Positions 19,182 through 30,742 are shown, counted from the stretch's first letter. The stretch: 56,750 nt of DNA from Zygnema cylindricum (GCA_037447655.1 JBBHKE010001480.1:1-56750), one strand, 5' to 3'. Numbers and translations are program-made. Notes: generated by a model from the letters alone, not told the origin.

Positions 19182-20320
19182 GCAATATGTCCTGCTAGAA
19201 ATATTCAGGTTGGTGCCAGGTGGATTTCCGTACTGAATAGCACGACCGTACGGGCAGACGACAATAATCAACCATAGAATCCTTCACCTTGAGAGAGTTG
19301 ATTGGCCAATTGCAAAACTTCTGGTTTCTGACAATGTGATTCTCAATAAAGTCATAAAAAAATCTCACGTGCGGCGCTCTTCAATCACTAAAATCTGATT
19401 CAATGTTGTCATATGCTTCTGACGTAAAGCATACCGTACTACGATCAGACAATTCTGGGACCTCGGCTCCGATTGGCCTGCTTTTTAGGTCAGAGGGAAT
19501 AACACCTGCGTAATGTTGGCCCTCGGATTTCGATCTCTGCAAATTTTAACGGCCGATAAGTACGGCAACCTTTTTGTTTGAATCAGAAATGCCCGCAATA
19601 GAGCCTACTGTAGGCCTAAAGAGTTGCTAATGAGTACGGCAATTGCTAACGAATTTCGACTTTTTCCTAGTCCCAGTCCCCGTCCCCGTTCCCAGCTGAG
19701 GAAAGGATCCTCTTTGTCCAATAGTAGTTCAACACACCGTGACGTTACCAGTTGGAGGTTTGCCAAAAATCCCATAGCGCATGTCCATCCGGTTCTGTTA
19801 CCGTTGGTATTTGTTGGAATAACAGTACTGTAGCCAGTAGGGCATGTGGACTTCATTAGCGTAACGGTTATTACACCGACCGACATATAACGCCAACGAC
19901 ACTTGCGCGACCCGAGACGGCGTGGCGGTGGAGAATGTTTTTGGGGGGCACTGCAATTAATGCCGGCCGAAGCAAAAATTAGGTGTCCTGCGTATCGTTT
20001 CCAAAACGTAGAATTTCAGTTTTCCATATCGGGAGGGTGGTCATTTTCCCTCTATATGTTGTTGACTTGTTGGCTTGTTGCCTGTTGGCGCAATAACTGC
20101 TTGTATAGGCAACATTACGATTAACGATATTTATACTATTGCATGTTGTAACAAAATACTCACAAAATAATATGTATATATATGTATATACATATAAATA
20201 TATATATACATGTATACATTTATATACGCCAAAAAATTTGCGTTATGAAACCACTCTTTCTATATTACTAGATGCACACCTGCTTAGTAGTTTTAAAAAT
20301 GTTTATTTTGTTGTCATAAT
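19182..20320. other. Intergenic; no gene seen
   Basis: Short frames on both strands, none recognisable. An AT-rich TATATA/CATATA stretch is at about 20170-20230. No RNA gene or terminal repeat was found. Confidence 0.4.
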
Positions 20321-20719
20321 TAGTGTTGGGTATCGAGGACCTTTTGCCGATATTCGATATATATCGAATTTCAGGTACCCGATAATCGATATATCGCTTC
20401 GATATATCGAAAACCAAATTATCGCGATATATCGTATCGACGATATATCGAAAATGATTTTTTTTTTTTTTTTTCAAAACCCCCCCCCCCCCCCCCGAGC
20501 GCTCAGTGGGGGGGGAGGGGGGGGAAGATAAATCCGTACGATTCTCCATACTATTTTTCGTACAGTTTTCTATACTCTGACTGTACGGACACCCAACTTT
20601 TGCGATATATATCGCGATAATTTATGTTGGCCCCGGTACGATATATCGAGGAATCTGCTCGATCGATATTTGATATATCGAAATTATCGCGATATGAAAT
20701 TACCCGATACCCAACACTA
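20321..20719. mobile_element. MITE family 1 (hAT-like), short copy
   Basis: Begins TAGTGTTGGGTATCGAGG and ends CCGATACCCAACACTA, giving an inverted terminal repeat of about 15 bp. The subterminal regions are packed with the palindrome CGATATATCG. At 399 bp it is about half the length of the other copies and carries no transposase. Longer relatives are at 25492-26280, 29433-30256 and 45187-46024. hAT affiliation follows from the TAGTG-type terminus and the 8-bp duplication seen at the 29.4-kb copy; no target duplication is evident here. Confidence 0.88.
20480..20524. repeat. C17 / G8-A-G8 hairpin inside MITE family 1
   Basis: Seventeen C residues (20480-20496), the palindrome GAGCGCTC, then eight G, one A, eight G. 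It can form a strong hairpin, or an i-motif and a G-quadruplex on opposite strands. A run of T precedes it. Homopolymer length may be affected by sequencing error. Confidence 0.85.
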
Positions 20720-20764
20720 CTTCAAGGCCATCGGTTCAATCCACAGGTCGTAAAAGTCAAAATT

Positions 20765-21482
20765 TTACATAACCGAAACCGACCGTTTTTTTTTTTCAAA
20801 ATCTGAGTAACCGACGCCAATTGTTAACCGTTAACCGACCGGCGTTTACGAAAATAAAAGTTAACCGAAACTCAATTTCTCACGACTAACCGTGCCCGCC
20901 CTTAACCGAAAAAGTACAAAATTAACTAATGTAAGACGTATGAATAAGCCAATAATTACGATTTGTCGCGTTCCCTTAGATTTGCGAAATGAATAGTGTA
21001 CTACAGTACTGTACCGTGTCAGATTTGCGACGCTTTGTCGCGTTCTCTAAGATTTGCGAAATGAATAGTGTAATACAGTACTGTACCGTGTCAGATTTGC
21101 AATGCTTTGTCGCGTTCTCTAAGATTTGCGAAATGAATAGTGTACTACAGTACTGTACCGTGTCAGATTTGCGACGCTTTGTCGCGTTCCCTAAGATTTG
21201 CGAAATGAATAGTGTTACTACCGTGTCATATTCGCGACGCTAATCATGATGTCACGTACTTCCACGATACCAAAGAGTACAAAGTACAATAATGTTGGAT
21301 TGTATGGACAGTACAAAATTTTCATTTTTTTGGTTTTTTGGTTGACCGACCGTAACCGACCGTTTTTTTTTTTTGGTGAATCAACCGACCGCAACCGCCC
21401 GGCCCTCAAAATTCGGCAACCGAATCCGCTCCGGATCCGGCGCGGGCAGTCGGTTAACGGTCGGTCACGGTTACGGTTGACC
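20765..21482. repeat. AACCG/ACCG-rich repeat element flanking the minisatellite
   Basis: Both flanks of the 72-bp array are rich in AACCG and ACCGACCG words: forward copies near 20772-20900 and mixed forward/inverted copies near 21340-21480. The right end (GGTTACGGTTGACC) is roughly inverse to the left (ATAACCGAAACCGACCG), so this could be one inverted-repeat transposon. No transposase is visible. Confidence 0.45.
20964..21240 (+). repeat. 72-bp minisatellite, about 3.8 units
   Basis: GAATAG recurs at 20991, 21063, 21135 and 21207, an exact 72-bp period. Units share TTTGCGAAATGAATAGTGTA and ACTGTACCGTGTCAGATTT. Because 72 is a multiple of three, one frame stays open and would encode a 24-residue repeat (MNSVxQYCTVSDL and onwards). 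The last unit is shortened. Expression as a protein is not supported. Confidence 0.9.
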
Positions 21483-21792
21483 ATTTGCGACCTCTGGTTC
21501 AATCATATCTGGGGAAACTAAGTGGTTTTCCAGTACGTATCCGAACTGGCATATCGACAAATGCTCAGAGCCTCAGCCTCTTCGATATGCGAAACCGCAA
21601 ACTGATGAGAATTTCAATTCGATACGCAACACTGATAGGGTTGCCACACGTAAATCGAAATTGCAGTAATGCTGGATATACAGCGATGACGTACAGGTAC
21701 AGTACATTACTGCACAGCAAAATACTTGGAGCAGTAAAATACTGGAGGTACCTGTTCGTTTTAATTGCTACATACTTGCAGTAGTACTGCAC

Positions 21793-21969
21793 NNNNNNNN
21801 NNNNNNNNNNNNNNNNNNNNNNNNNNNNNNNNNNNNNNNNNNNNNNNNNNNNNNNNNNNNNNNNNNNNNNNNNNNNNNNNNNNNNNNNNNNNNNNNNNNN
21901 NNNNNNNNNNNNNNNNNNNNNNNNNNNNNNNNNNNNNNNNNNNNNNNNNNNNNNNNNNNNNNNNNNNNN
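21793..21969. other. Assembly gap (177 N)
   Basis: Run of unknown bases. Predicted reading frames crossing it are meaningless. Confidence 1.
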
Positions 21970-22700
21970 GTTTTTGAAACTGGTGGACGTGGGGACACTT
22001 CCCTTCTGAGGGCACTCAGATATCGTTTTTCTTAGAGACTTAAACGAGGGGACTCGTCGAGAGAGATAGGACTTAGAAAAATTAGGAGATAGGACCCTCT
22101 CTCCCAGAGAGCTTTTGTACAAAAGGTCAACTTTGACCCTCCATAACTTACTGCTCAGGGGAGCAAATTCAGAGATTCTTTTTGCTATAGACTCAAGGGA
22201 GTCTTCCCTTCACAGGGGTGCAGGTGGTCAAAGTTTTTGTCTGCCAGGGAGGCAGTTGTTTTCGCTGAAACACAAAGGGGTCAGAGTTATCCTAGAGGCT
22301 TCTTGGAAGCTGTCCACTCTGAGGACTTATGGAGGTCTCAGAGTTTCGAATCACTGATGATTGGTGCAGATACTCTAGTGTCTACTTCCTAAAAACAAAG
22401 TCTGAAGCACCAACTTACTACAAAGAATATAAAGCATGGAATGAGAAGTTGCATGGAACCCCATTAAGAGAATAAAAAGTGAGAATGGGGGGGGAATATA
22501 CCTCTAACCAGTTTGAGGAATATCAGAGGGAGGAGGGAGTTGAGCATTAGAAAACTGTACCTTATAATCCAAAACAAAATGGGGTAGTTTAGAGGTTGAA
22601 TCAGACTTTAAGAGATAGAGTATGTAGTATGCTGGCCGACAAAAGGATAGGAAAAATGTTTTGGGCTGAGACCATGAACTGTGCTGACGTCAGTCGTGGG
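21970..22700 (+). mobile_element. Ty1/copia remnant: leader fused to integrase fragment
   Basis: 21970-22330 resembles the LTR end and untranslated leader of the copia elements at 35.2 and 52.3 kb (ACTGCTCAGGGGAGCAAATT; GATTCTTTTTGCT). It runs directly into integrase sequence at about 22340-22690 (YTSNQFEEY, NPKQNGV, SMLADKRIGK). Gag, protease and the first integrase half are missing. The second catalytic aspartate region (S-D-N-G-G-E-Y in relatives) has lost the D, and stops occur. The remnant ends abruptly near 22700. Confidence 0.8.
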
Positions 22701-23319
22701 ACACGCCGTTTACAGGTGCAAACAATCAAAATGTCGGCCTATTTAAAGATTTTCAAACGGACGGCCAAAGGTCTATAATTTGTAGAAAAACTAGTAAACC
22801 AATGCCCGTTACACGGGCATGGACCGTCTCCTGTTATCTCATGCCCCATAATCATTACACGAGCATGGATTGTGTCCTATTTTATCATGCCCCATAATCA
22901 TGCTCGTTTACGCGCATGGACCGTGTCTTCTTTTATCATGCCCATTTATTGTCTATCAAAAGGTGTAAGTACAGTACTATTGTACTATTCAAGACTTCCA
23001 TATAAACATTTGTAGACGTGACCCAAAATTACATAGCGATTGATGTTAAATCGAGAAAAGAGTTAACGGCACGAAATCGTACTTCTTGATAAGGACGATT
23101 ATCTTCGGAACTGCTCGCATTCTATGACCGGGCCGTCACGAACGAAAGATAGACGGTTGACGACTCATTACAACAGCGGCAGTCTTTCTATTCTTTATCC
23201 ACGATGTGACGTTCAAAATCGATTGCAAATGGGGTTTTTTGAAAGTTACATGATTGGTGAGGTCGGCCGAGGGACAAAGTGACCGTTTGCTAACGTCAAA
23301 TCAATCATTTTGTGTATCA

Positions 23320-23475
23320 GTAAAGATTTTCCGATAACCGATATGGGCCTTTTTTCGGGTACCAGATAATCGATATATTGGTACGATATATCGCTATCAG
23401 TGTTATCGCTGATAAACACTCGATACTTATCGGTTATTATCGGCGATAACACCGATATCGATAACTATCGGCGAA
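23320..23475. mobile_element. Fragment related to MITE family 1
   Basis: Dense CGATA-type palindromes (ATCGATATATTGGTACGATATATCG and similar) resemble the subterminal part of MITE family 1, with a more diverged CGATAAC pattern. Another short piece lies at about 24110-24165. Terminal repeats are not intact. It is nested in the Helitron candidate. Confidence 0.5.
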
Positions 23476-24389
23476 ATATGTACAAACCGTACAGATAAAT
23501 GTACGGCAAATTCACCCAATTGTACGCGTGATCCCCCCGACGCGCCCTACTCACAACCCCTATCTACTGAGGTGCCTACCAATTAGATCATTTGAACAAG
23601 CAAAAAGTATAGTAGTCGGCATAAGATATGTACGGATTTAGTACGGCTCCAATTAAAACGATGTACCTTTCATATCCGACGCCATGGCTTTGTCCTTTTC
23701 TTCTTTGGGATCCACTGGAAACCTGCCACGTGTCAATCTGTCGGCTTTTTTGGCATAAGCCGCCAAAATAGCCATTTCGGGATGTCGGCGCTCACGCTTA
23801 GCGTCCGCTCGTATTTTCTCATTGAAAGTCGTCCGTTCGATTCCAGCGGCGAAAAGAATGTTCTTTTGCGTCCATTGTACTTTGTGTCCCCCGTCTTTTT
23901 ACCATTCCATGATCATCAGTTTGTTTGTACAATGACGTACTTTCCCGTAAAATTTCTGTTCTGTTAACCAGCTAGAAAGTACAATAAAGTGCAACGTGTT
24001 TTTTCGTTTTAGTCCGTACATTTCCCGTAAAAAACCTTACATATCTTGTAAATTTCTCGTTCAATTTACCGGACAGAAAGTACAGAAAGTATAAATGTAT
24101 CGGGAACTCTGACCGTTTGATAACCGATAACTATCGGTATCGCTATTATCGCGATAAATTATTTACCTATACACAACACAAGAATACACAACACTAGAAA
24201 TACAAAACACTACAAGTCAATGCTAGTTACACGGGCATGGACCGCAATCATGTTTATCGTGTTCGTTGATCGTGACCGTTGATTATGACCGTCGTTCGTA
24301 CCCGTTAACCGCACATTGAATGTGTCCTGGTTATTGAAACGATTAAGTTCTATTGTGTTATTCTAAACGTCCGCACGAACATTTGTAGA

Positions 24390-24677
24390 CGCGACAAGGA
24401 GCGATCTAAGAAGATCACATGAAAAGCCCATAACACAACTAACGATAGGACTATCTGCCATATTAGCATCTGCATTTTTGAACGTCCGCGTGTTTTAGTT
24501 CGCTAAAAAAATTCGTCTGGCGACGTGCGCTGTACTATGATCTTCCGTCAGATTCGGAAGTTCGTACAGGAGTGTGCACGACGAACACACATAATATGCC
24601 TCCTCTACGCGAGTTTTGTGCAAAGTTTTTTGCGTCTACCAAAGGCCTACCATAAAAAAGCCTACTTTTGAAATATG
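24390..24677 (-). mobile_element. MITE family 2, truncated minus-oriented copy
   Basis: GAGCGATCTAAGAAGATCAC through to CCTACTTTTGAAATATG is the reverse of the 7380-7690 part of MITE family 2. One terminal repeat is present with one mismatch; the other end is missing. It is nested in the Helitron candidate. Confidence 0.7.
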
Positions 24678-25199
24678 AAAACAACACAACGATTGCAAAA
24701 TTGAGCAAAAGATTAACAGCGTGATATTGTACTTTTAGAAACGGACGGCTGACCGTTTTGAAGTTACCCGTTTAGTGACGTTTGCTGGGGGACAAAGCTA
24801 CCCAATCGCTGACATGGGCCAAGGGACAACGTTACCCATTTGTTGACGTCGGCCGAGGGACACCGGGTGAAGACGAACTAAAGGTCGGCAAATTTAAAGG
24901 TTTTCAAACGGACGACCAACGGTTTATAATTTGTATATTGATAGAAAAAGAGAAATGATTTTATTTCCAATAACGCGATGGTAATACCATCAAAGTACAA
25001 AACATGATTGTCACTAAAAAGTATCGATGACCAAAAAAGGTTAAAGACCAAAATTCTAAAGGACTAAAAACACAACAAAAATGCATGAAAAGCCTAAAAG
25101 GAAAGATAGAAAGTACAAACTAACCTAGCCCCTAAAGCCTCAAGCTACGCCCAACTAAAGATCAAAACTATGGATATCGTCTATATGCGCCAAGTGTCT

Positions 25200-25491
25200 A
25201 TAGATAGATAGATGGATCGCCAAAGATCGACAAAAATTGCAACTGGGTCTTTCAGTCCAAAAACGGAACCGCCTCTTAAATCGGACATTTATGACTTTGT
25301 CAATTCTCACATTGAGGACTTACATTTCATGTGACTTTGAAGACGCCCACTTTGCTAACATGTCGACGCTATGCTTAGCAGTAACACACGCCACTCATCC
25401 TAGACCAAATATGTGACGCTAAATGACGATGGCACCACCGCTATGATGATGACTTCATCTTCAAATGTTAACAATCCTAGTTACACAATTT
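25200..25491 (+). promoter_or_regulatory. Copy A upstream region with GACGT-type repeats
   Basis: Aligns with the upstream region of copies B, C and D (GGATCGCCAAA; CATTTCATGTGACTTTGAAGACG; ATGATGATGACTTCATC), with noticeably more mismatches. It contains the GTGACTTTGAAGACG and ATGTCGACG motifs. Unlike B and D, it has no MITE at the CTGTCGAC position. Confidence 0.6.
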
Positions 25492-26280
25492 GTGGGCAGG
25501 TATCGAGGATATCCGATATTCGATATATATCAATATCACGCATTCGACCGATATATCGCCGATAATCGAAGTTTAATTATCGCGATATATCGTATCGTCA
25601 ATATGTCGTTAAAAAAATCCCGAGGTTTTCAAAGTCTCGTGATCACGCATTAAAGCGATCAGAAATCTTTTAACGAAGAAATACGGTTTTTCCTAAAAGT
25701 CGCAGAGTGAAGGAGATCTATGAGGTACATTGACGAGGTACACTTGTGAAGTACACGTACGTCCGTAGTACCCATTTCTACCGAAAAAGGTCGGTTTCCA
25801 CATATTCGATGATTTTTGAGATTTGGTAGTAAGCTTACGTGGAACCACTCATATCAGAACACGTATGTAAAAAATTTTGACAAAAGATACGCGATGTACC
25901 CGAGGCCTGTGAAATACATAAATTTTGTTGTCCATACTATTGCAGAGACCTCCTCGTGTAACCATACTCCAAATAAGTAATCATTATAATTATAGAATAA
26001 GTACTTTTTTGTCGATTACATTTTGCGGCGTCTACCTTTAAGTCACGGAACGAAAATCACGGCGTACGTGGCGTATTGGACAATTTGAATTTTTCGCTAA
26101 AATAACATATTATAAAAAAATATTAAAAAATTAAATTTAAAAAATACTACATATCGCGATATATATCGCGATAACTTATGTTGGTTTCGGTACGATATAT
26201 CGAGGATCTTGCTCGATCGTTATTCAATATATCGAATATCGAGATTATCTCGATATGAATTTACCCGATACCCAACACTA
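25492..26280. mobile_element. MITE family 1, copy in front of gene copy A
   Basis: Right end CCCGATACCCAACACTA is intact. The left end has decayed (TGTGGGCAGGTATCGAGG against TAGTGTTGGGTATCGAGG). The interior matches the 29.4 and 45.2-kb copies, including GCGGCGTCTACCTTTAAGTC and CGCGATATATATCGCGAT. It sits between ACACAATT and GCTGGCGG, adjacent in the other paralogues, so it is an independent insertion. Confidence 0.85.
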
Positions 26281-26840
26281 GCTGGCGGTCACTTTCAAAC
26301 TGACTCGTTGAATATTGAGCCGTTAAAAAAACCACATGTCCATACTTTATGGCGGCGTCTTGTTTTTGCCGGCTGGTGGCCGCTGGCCTGAGTCTCCGAA
26401 GTCCGTACGGCGCAACTTATTTTTTCAAATTTGTGCTTTCCGCGAAACTACATCGACACCGTCAATCCGGCAAACATTACATTTCGCACTTGCAAGCGAA
26501 CCAATCGAATCGTCGAAACGCTGCATAAAAGCGTCGTGCTTTTTAAGTCCAATCCCCATCCAACGAAATAGCATCTCCCTCTCTTTCAAAATCTCCCTCA
26601 GAATGGCGTCTGTCAAATACCTCCCCCTCCTCTTCTCCGCCCTCTCTCTCCTATTTATTCTCCTCGCACGTGCGCAGAATACTCGCAAACTACTAGCTTC
26701 CACGTGTCCCACCAATCCGACCACTCTCTGCGATTTTGGCTTTAAATGGTTTATGACATCCGTACCCTCTTTCAGGTGGGTTATTTACATATTTACCAGT
26801 ACGAATGATGCTAAAAAGTCAAATGTCGTAAAATGCTATC
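26281..26840 (+). pseudogene. Secreted-protein family, copy A: promoter and exon 1 only
   Basis: The 5' region matches copies B and D. There is a TATA-like CATAAAA at 26524-26530 and an ATG at 26603. Exon 1 (26603-26775) encodes a hydrophobic signal peptide followed by NTRKLL, the CPTNPTTLCDF box and TSVPSF. The donor (AG then GTGGGT) is kept. Intron 1 is homologous for about 65 bp, then becomes AT-rich and joins a copia gag fragment near 26893. Exons 2 and 3 are absent, so no full protein can be made. Several exon 1 substitutions relative to B/D show it is an older copy. Confidence 0.8.
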
Positions 26841-26892
26841 ATCATACATCAATATACAATTATTATATAATATAATTATTATACATATAAAT

Positions 26893-28015
26893 ACATCATA
26901 CAATTTCACTTGCTTGAGGTACGACTTAGTTAAATCTGCCCAAAACGAATACTTTTGCCCATTAAAAACCGGGATCCGTGAGGATGGGCTTGTGACCTGT
27001 TGTCCTGAGGCAACCGGTACACCAAAAAAAAAGATGAAGCACTAGCAGTTGCTATAATAAACAATACACAAATAAGAAACTTGCACGAAACCCCACAAAA
27101 GACCAACTTCACAATGAAGTCCAAAGCAAACCAAACTCACTCTAGGTCTGCAAATTTGCCACAATATAAATTATACACCAAAGAAACCACATGCAGAAGT
27201 TCACAATGGTTTGCCTAAAGATCATAATGATCTTGTAATTCAAAAACACACAAAAACTGCTTGGCAGTTTTCATACAAGGAATTCCTAGCTTAAAAGTAT
27301 TCTACATCCAACATATATAAGTGAACCTATAGCTGATCTACATCGTACAACAACTAACGTGGTCGCCGGTACACTAAACTTTATCAAACCAAAAACCCCG
27401 CCGTCAACCGTACACATTTACTTACACAAACCTAAAACTATCAGCCGCTAAATGAAATAGTACGCGGTGAAAGTTCACCCGCTGAAATGATAGACAATCA
27501 ATATTCTTCTTCCAAAAATGACGGCGGACTACATCCGTTGTTGGCGCATTCTTTCATCACCGAAGATGATCCTCTACGTGTAAATCAGGCCCCCAGATGA
27601 ACTTGTACTTTTCCGTCTGAAACAACCAATTTTGAGGTCCTCACGGACTTACACGTGTGCCTGAAGTGTACCGAGTTTGTGTATTCCTTTCTGAGTTACA
27701 TATTACACTAAATCTTGTCTACAACACTTTATCCTTCAACCAAAATGACTAAGCACAAACTGCTGCGGCTACAGTTTTCGACGAGCACAGTATGCTGCAG
27801 TGTTATCAGCGCATCATGGCAACATCTCAATGTGATAAAGAGAGGACTAGAGGTTTCCAAAAACAACAACCATGACCTAAACCAGGCGCAGATTGTATAT
27901 TAGAATACCTACACACTATTGGTTGGTTAGCAAATGTCAAAAATTAGTAATTTGGCTATTTCGTTAGTACTTAAACGATCGCGTTAGGTTTGTACTCTCA
28001 TAATTTGAGAGTATA
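26893..28015 (-). mobile_element. Copia gag start, leader and probable LTR fragment
   Basis: 26893-27050 on the minus strand encodes the beginning of a copia Gag (matching 42643-42814, with a SGVPFAS-like stretch in that copy). The region beyond, to about 28.0 kb, matches 42815-43760 and probably holds the leader and LTR. Exact LTR edges could not be set. Pol is absent. The element is cut at its junction with gene copy A. Confidence 0.6.
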
Positions 28016-29310
28016 GGAATTGGTCGGAAAGAAATTACATTTTCTGTATTTTTCCCTTGTCTTTTTCCTTAGTCAAACTCTATCTCGGCTACCCACTCAC
28101 CTTCCACAATTTCCTTTTCACATTGTCATATTCATTTTTGTTATGTATTATAATCTTTTTGCGTTGCGATTTCTTTTGTTGTTGTCTGTTCCACTTTTTC
28201 TATTCGCTAACATATTAGGTTGCATGTTTCTTCGTTCGATTAGACACATGTAAGATAAAGGACAAAATAAGGTACGGTGGACGAACTTATCCAGGAGAAA
28301 AAAACATAACGTGAAATTACCCTTAACAGAAGACGACTACGAAATTTGCGATAATAGGTGACGCTAATAAAAACAACGACGGTTGTAGACGTTTTTTTTT
28401 TGTAATTTTATGACATGGTAGACGTTTAGGGTTTTGTGACATTGTGACGCCATGCTCACTTGTGACAAAGTGGACGTCACAAATAATTTTTTGCCATGGC
28501 TAGCCTATTTTGTTTTTCTGACTTTTCTCACTCGACTTGTAATAAAAATATACATAAATGTAGTCAAAAGAATTTTTTTTTAAATATCTTTCATTTAATA
28601 CCGGTATTTTAGTTCCTCGTTATAAAAAGTGAAAGATAAAAGCCATAGAGTGAGAGGGAGAGGGAAGAGGCGATATCGGCCTAAAATTCTGCAAATGACC
28701 TATGAATGAAAGAGGAGGTCCGAGACCCCTGTTTTTTTTCCGCACATGCTCGTCTTTTCCGTACATGCACGTGACAGGCAGGGAGAAAAAAATCGAGTAG
28801 TATGCCTCGTCCTAAAAAAAATCCCTCTCGTGTGGCGTGTACTTAAACCGCCTTTCATTCGTTGTTTGGGTGGTACTTTCCTTGAAATCTAGTCGCAAGG
28901 TGATTTTTGGTGAAGTTTTTTCACGTGTTGGGTTCTCTTGCCCGGGGATCGAAAAAATGAAAACCATTAAATTCGTTAACATGACGACAAACATGAAGTA
29001 CATTCAAAGTATCGACCTGATGTTTGTTGTACTTTTAAAGAATTGATTTTCTTGTAATGTTAAAGTTTTTCTTGTACGGAACTGCGTTTTGGGTGAAAAC
29101 GACAGAATAAAATAGATACTTTAATACATGGGGACGTACCCTAACAAACGTTGCAAAAGTACCTTTATGGGAAACAGATCCGTACAACGCTCAACTGAAA
29201 GATTCTACGGGCAATTTGGTACTACGGATCGCCAAAAATCGCACAAAATTACAAACATAACTGTTTCTGGGATCTCTCAATGTCCGAAAACAGACACGGT
29301 CACTTAAACT
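28016..29310. other. Duplicated intergenic DNA, no gene supported
   Basis: Matches 43770-45060 closely. A hydrophobic 77-codon frame is identical in both copies, but it opens with TTG and has no homology, so it is not called. Short TGTGACATTGTGACG-type motifs occur at 28380-28480. Confidence 0.5.
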
Positions 29311-29432
29311 CGTGACATTTGTAGACGCCTTGTTAATTTCTGGCATTGTAGACGTTTATGTTTCATGTGACTTTGAAGACGTCTGCATTTTGTGACATTG
29401 TCGACGTCATGCTTTGCTGCAACACTGTCGAC
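29311..29432 (+). repeat. Array of GACGT-core repeats upstream of gene B
   Basis: About five variants of TGTGACATTGTAGACGT spaced some 25-32 bp apart: near 29312, 29341, 29366, 29391 and 29423, the last split off by the MITE. Cores GACGTC and TCGACGTCA resemble plant bZIP (TGA/C-box) sites. The array is conserved upstream of copies A, C and D. A regulatory role is inferred. Confidence 0.6.
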
Positions 29433-30256
29433 TAGTGTTGGGTATCGAGGACCGTTTGCCGATATTCGATATATCTCGAATTTCAGGTACCCGATAATCG
29501 ATATATAGCTGCGATATATCGAATTTCAAATCATCGCGATATATCGCCGATATATCGTATTGTCGATATATCGAAGCATAAAAAAAATAAAAAAAATCCC
29601 ACAGGTTTTCAAAGTCTCGTGACTTTGGACAAAGTGGCTGTAAAATCTTTACCGGAAAGAAATACGGCTTTTTCCTGAAAGTCAGCGGAGTGAAGAGATC
29701 TCTGAGGTACATTGACGAGGTACACTTGTGAAGTACACGTACGTCATACGCAAGTACGATTTTCTAGACGAAAAAGGTAGGTTTCCAGATATTCGACGAT
29801 TTTTGAGATTTGGTTGTCACCTTTCGTGGAACCACTCATATCAGAACACGTATGTAAAATCTATTTACAAAAGATACGCGATGTACCCGAGGCCTCTGTA
29901 ATACATAAATTTTGCTGTCCGTACTATTACTGAGACCTCCTCGTATAACCATACCCCAAAAAATTAATCATTAGAATTTCAAATTAGTACTTTTTTGTCG
30001 GTTACATTTTGCGGCGTCTACCTTTAAGTCACGGAACCAAAATCACGGCGTTTAGACAATTTGACTTTTTCGGTAAGATAACATATTATATAAAAAAATA
30101 AAAAAAATAAATTTAAAAAATACTATACATCGCGATATATATCGCGATGGTTTATGTCGGTCTCGGAACGATATATCGAGGATCTTCCTCGCTCGATATA
30201 CGATATATCGAGTATCGAGATTATCGCGATATGAATTCACCCGATACCCAACACTA
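29433..30256. mobile_element. MITE family 1 copy with 8-bp TSD, upstream of gene B
   Basis: 824 bp from TAGTGTTGGGTATCGAGG to CGATACCCAACACTA. It is flanked by CTGTCGAC at 29425-29432 and 30257-30264. Copy C has a single uninterrupted CTGTCGAC at 39684-39691, the empty site, which confirms an 8-bp target duplication typical of hAT elements. No transposase gene. The same insertion is present in segment D, so it predates the segmental duplication. Confidence 0.95.
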
Positions 30257-30661
30257 CTGTCGACGTCACTCATCCTAGGACCGACAAAAATGTGACGCTA
30301 ACGACGATGGCACCGCAAATCTGCGCCGTTATGATGATGACTTCATCAACCGATATCATCAATCATAGGTACACAATTGCTGGCGGTCCGATTCTCACCG
30401 ATATAGAATCTGACGGTCGTAGCTTTCATCTTTGAAGAATATGTTTCACTTTCAAACTGACTCGTTGAATATCGAGCCCAAAAAAATCACATGTCCGTAC
30501 TTTATGCCGGCTGGTGGCTGCCGGCCTGAGTCCCCGGAGTCTGTACGGCGCAACTTATCTTTTCAGATGTGTGCTTTCCGGGAAACTACATCGAGACCGT
30601 CAATCCGGCAAACATTAATTTTCGCACGTGTGAGAGAACCAATCGAAACGTCGAAACGCTG

Positions 30662-30668
30662 CATAAAA
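30662..30668 (+). promoter_or_regulatory. TATA-like box of gene B
   Basis: CATAAAA, 75 bp before the ATG, in a block conserved in all four paralogues (26524 in A, 40223 in C, 46430 in D). Upstream conserved words include CAATCGAAACGTCGAAACGC and GCACGTGTGAG. Confidence 0.55.
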
Positions 30669-30742
30669 ACGTCGTGCTTTGAAAAGTCCAATCCTCATCC
30701 AACAAAATAGCATCTCCCTCTCTTTCAAAAATCTCCCTCAGA

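Larger units (their letters stand above)
22791..24941 (-). mobile_element. Candidate non-autonomous Helitron
   Basis: Read on the minus strand, the 3' end shows a perfect 6-bp hairpin (plus-strand GCCCGTTACACGGGC, 22804-22818). It is followed 9 nt later by CTAG (22791-22794) and then a T, the Helitron 3' rule. A matching 5' end beginning TC, followed by AATATACAAATTATAAACC, would start at 24941, preceded by A. Sequence next to that end (TTTTCAAACGGAC to ATAATTTGTA) recurs just outside the 3' end at 22750-22784, suggesting a second adjacent copy. No Rep/helicase gene is present. Hairpin-derived units repeat about three times at 22800-22950. Confidence 0.5.

Noticed and set aside
21565-22122. 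185-codon frame crossing the N run
   Set aside because: Most of it is unknown sequence; it is not evidence for a protein.
22800-22960. CRISPR-like spaced repeats
   Set aside because: Units are imperfect, about 57 bp apart and derived from the Helitron-type hairpin; the context is eukaryotic.
26425-26724. Minus-strand frames opposite exon 1 of the secreted-protein genes (also 30586-30864 and 46354-46632)
   Set aside because: Antisense shadows of the plus-strand exon, which has the signal peptide, ATG, TATA-like box and splice donor.
28020-28253. Hydrophobic 77-codon frame, identical at 43774-44007
   Set aside because: It begins with TTG, has no homology and lies in recently duplicated DNA, where identity is expected. 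Not enough for a gene.
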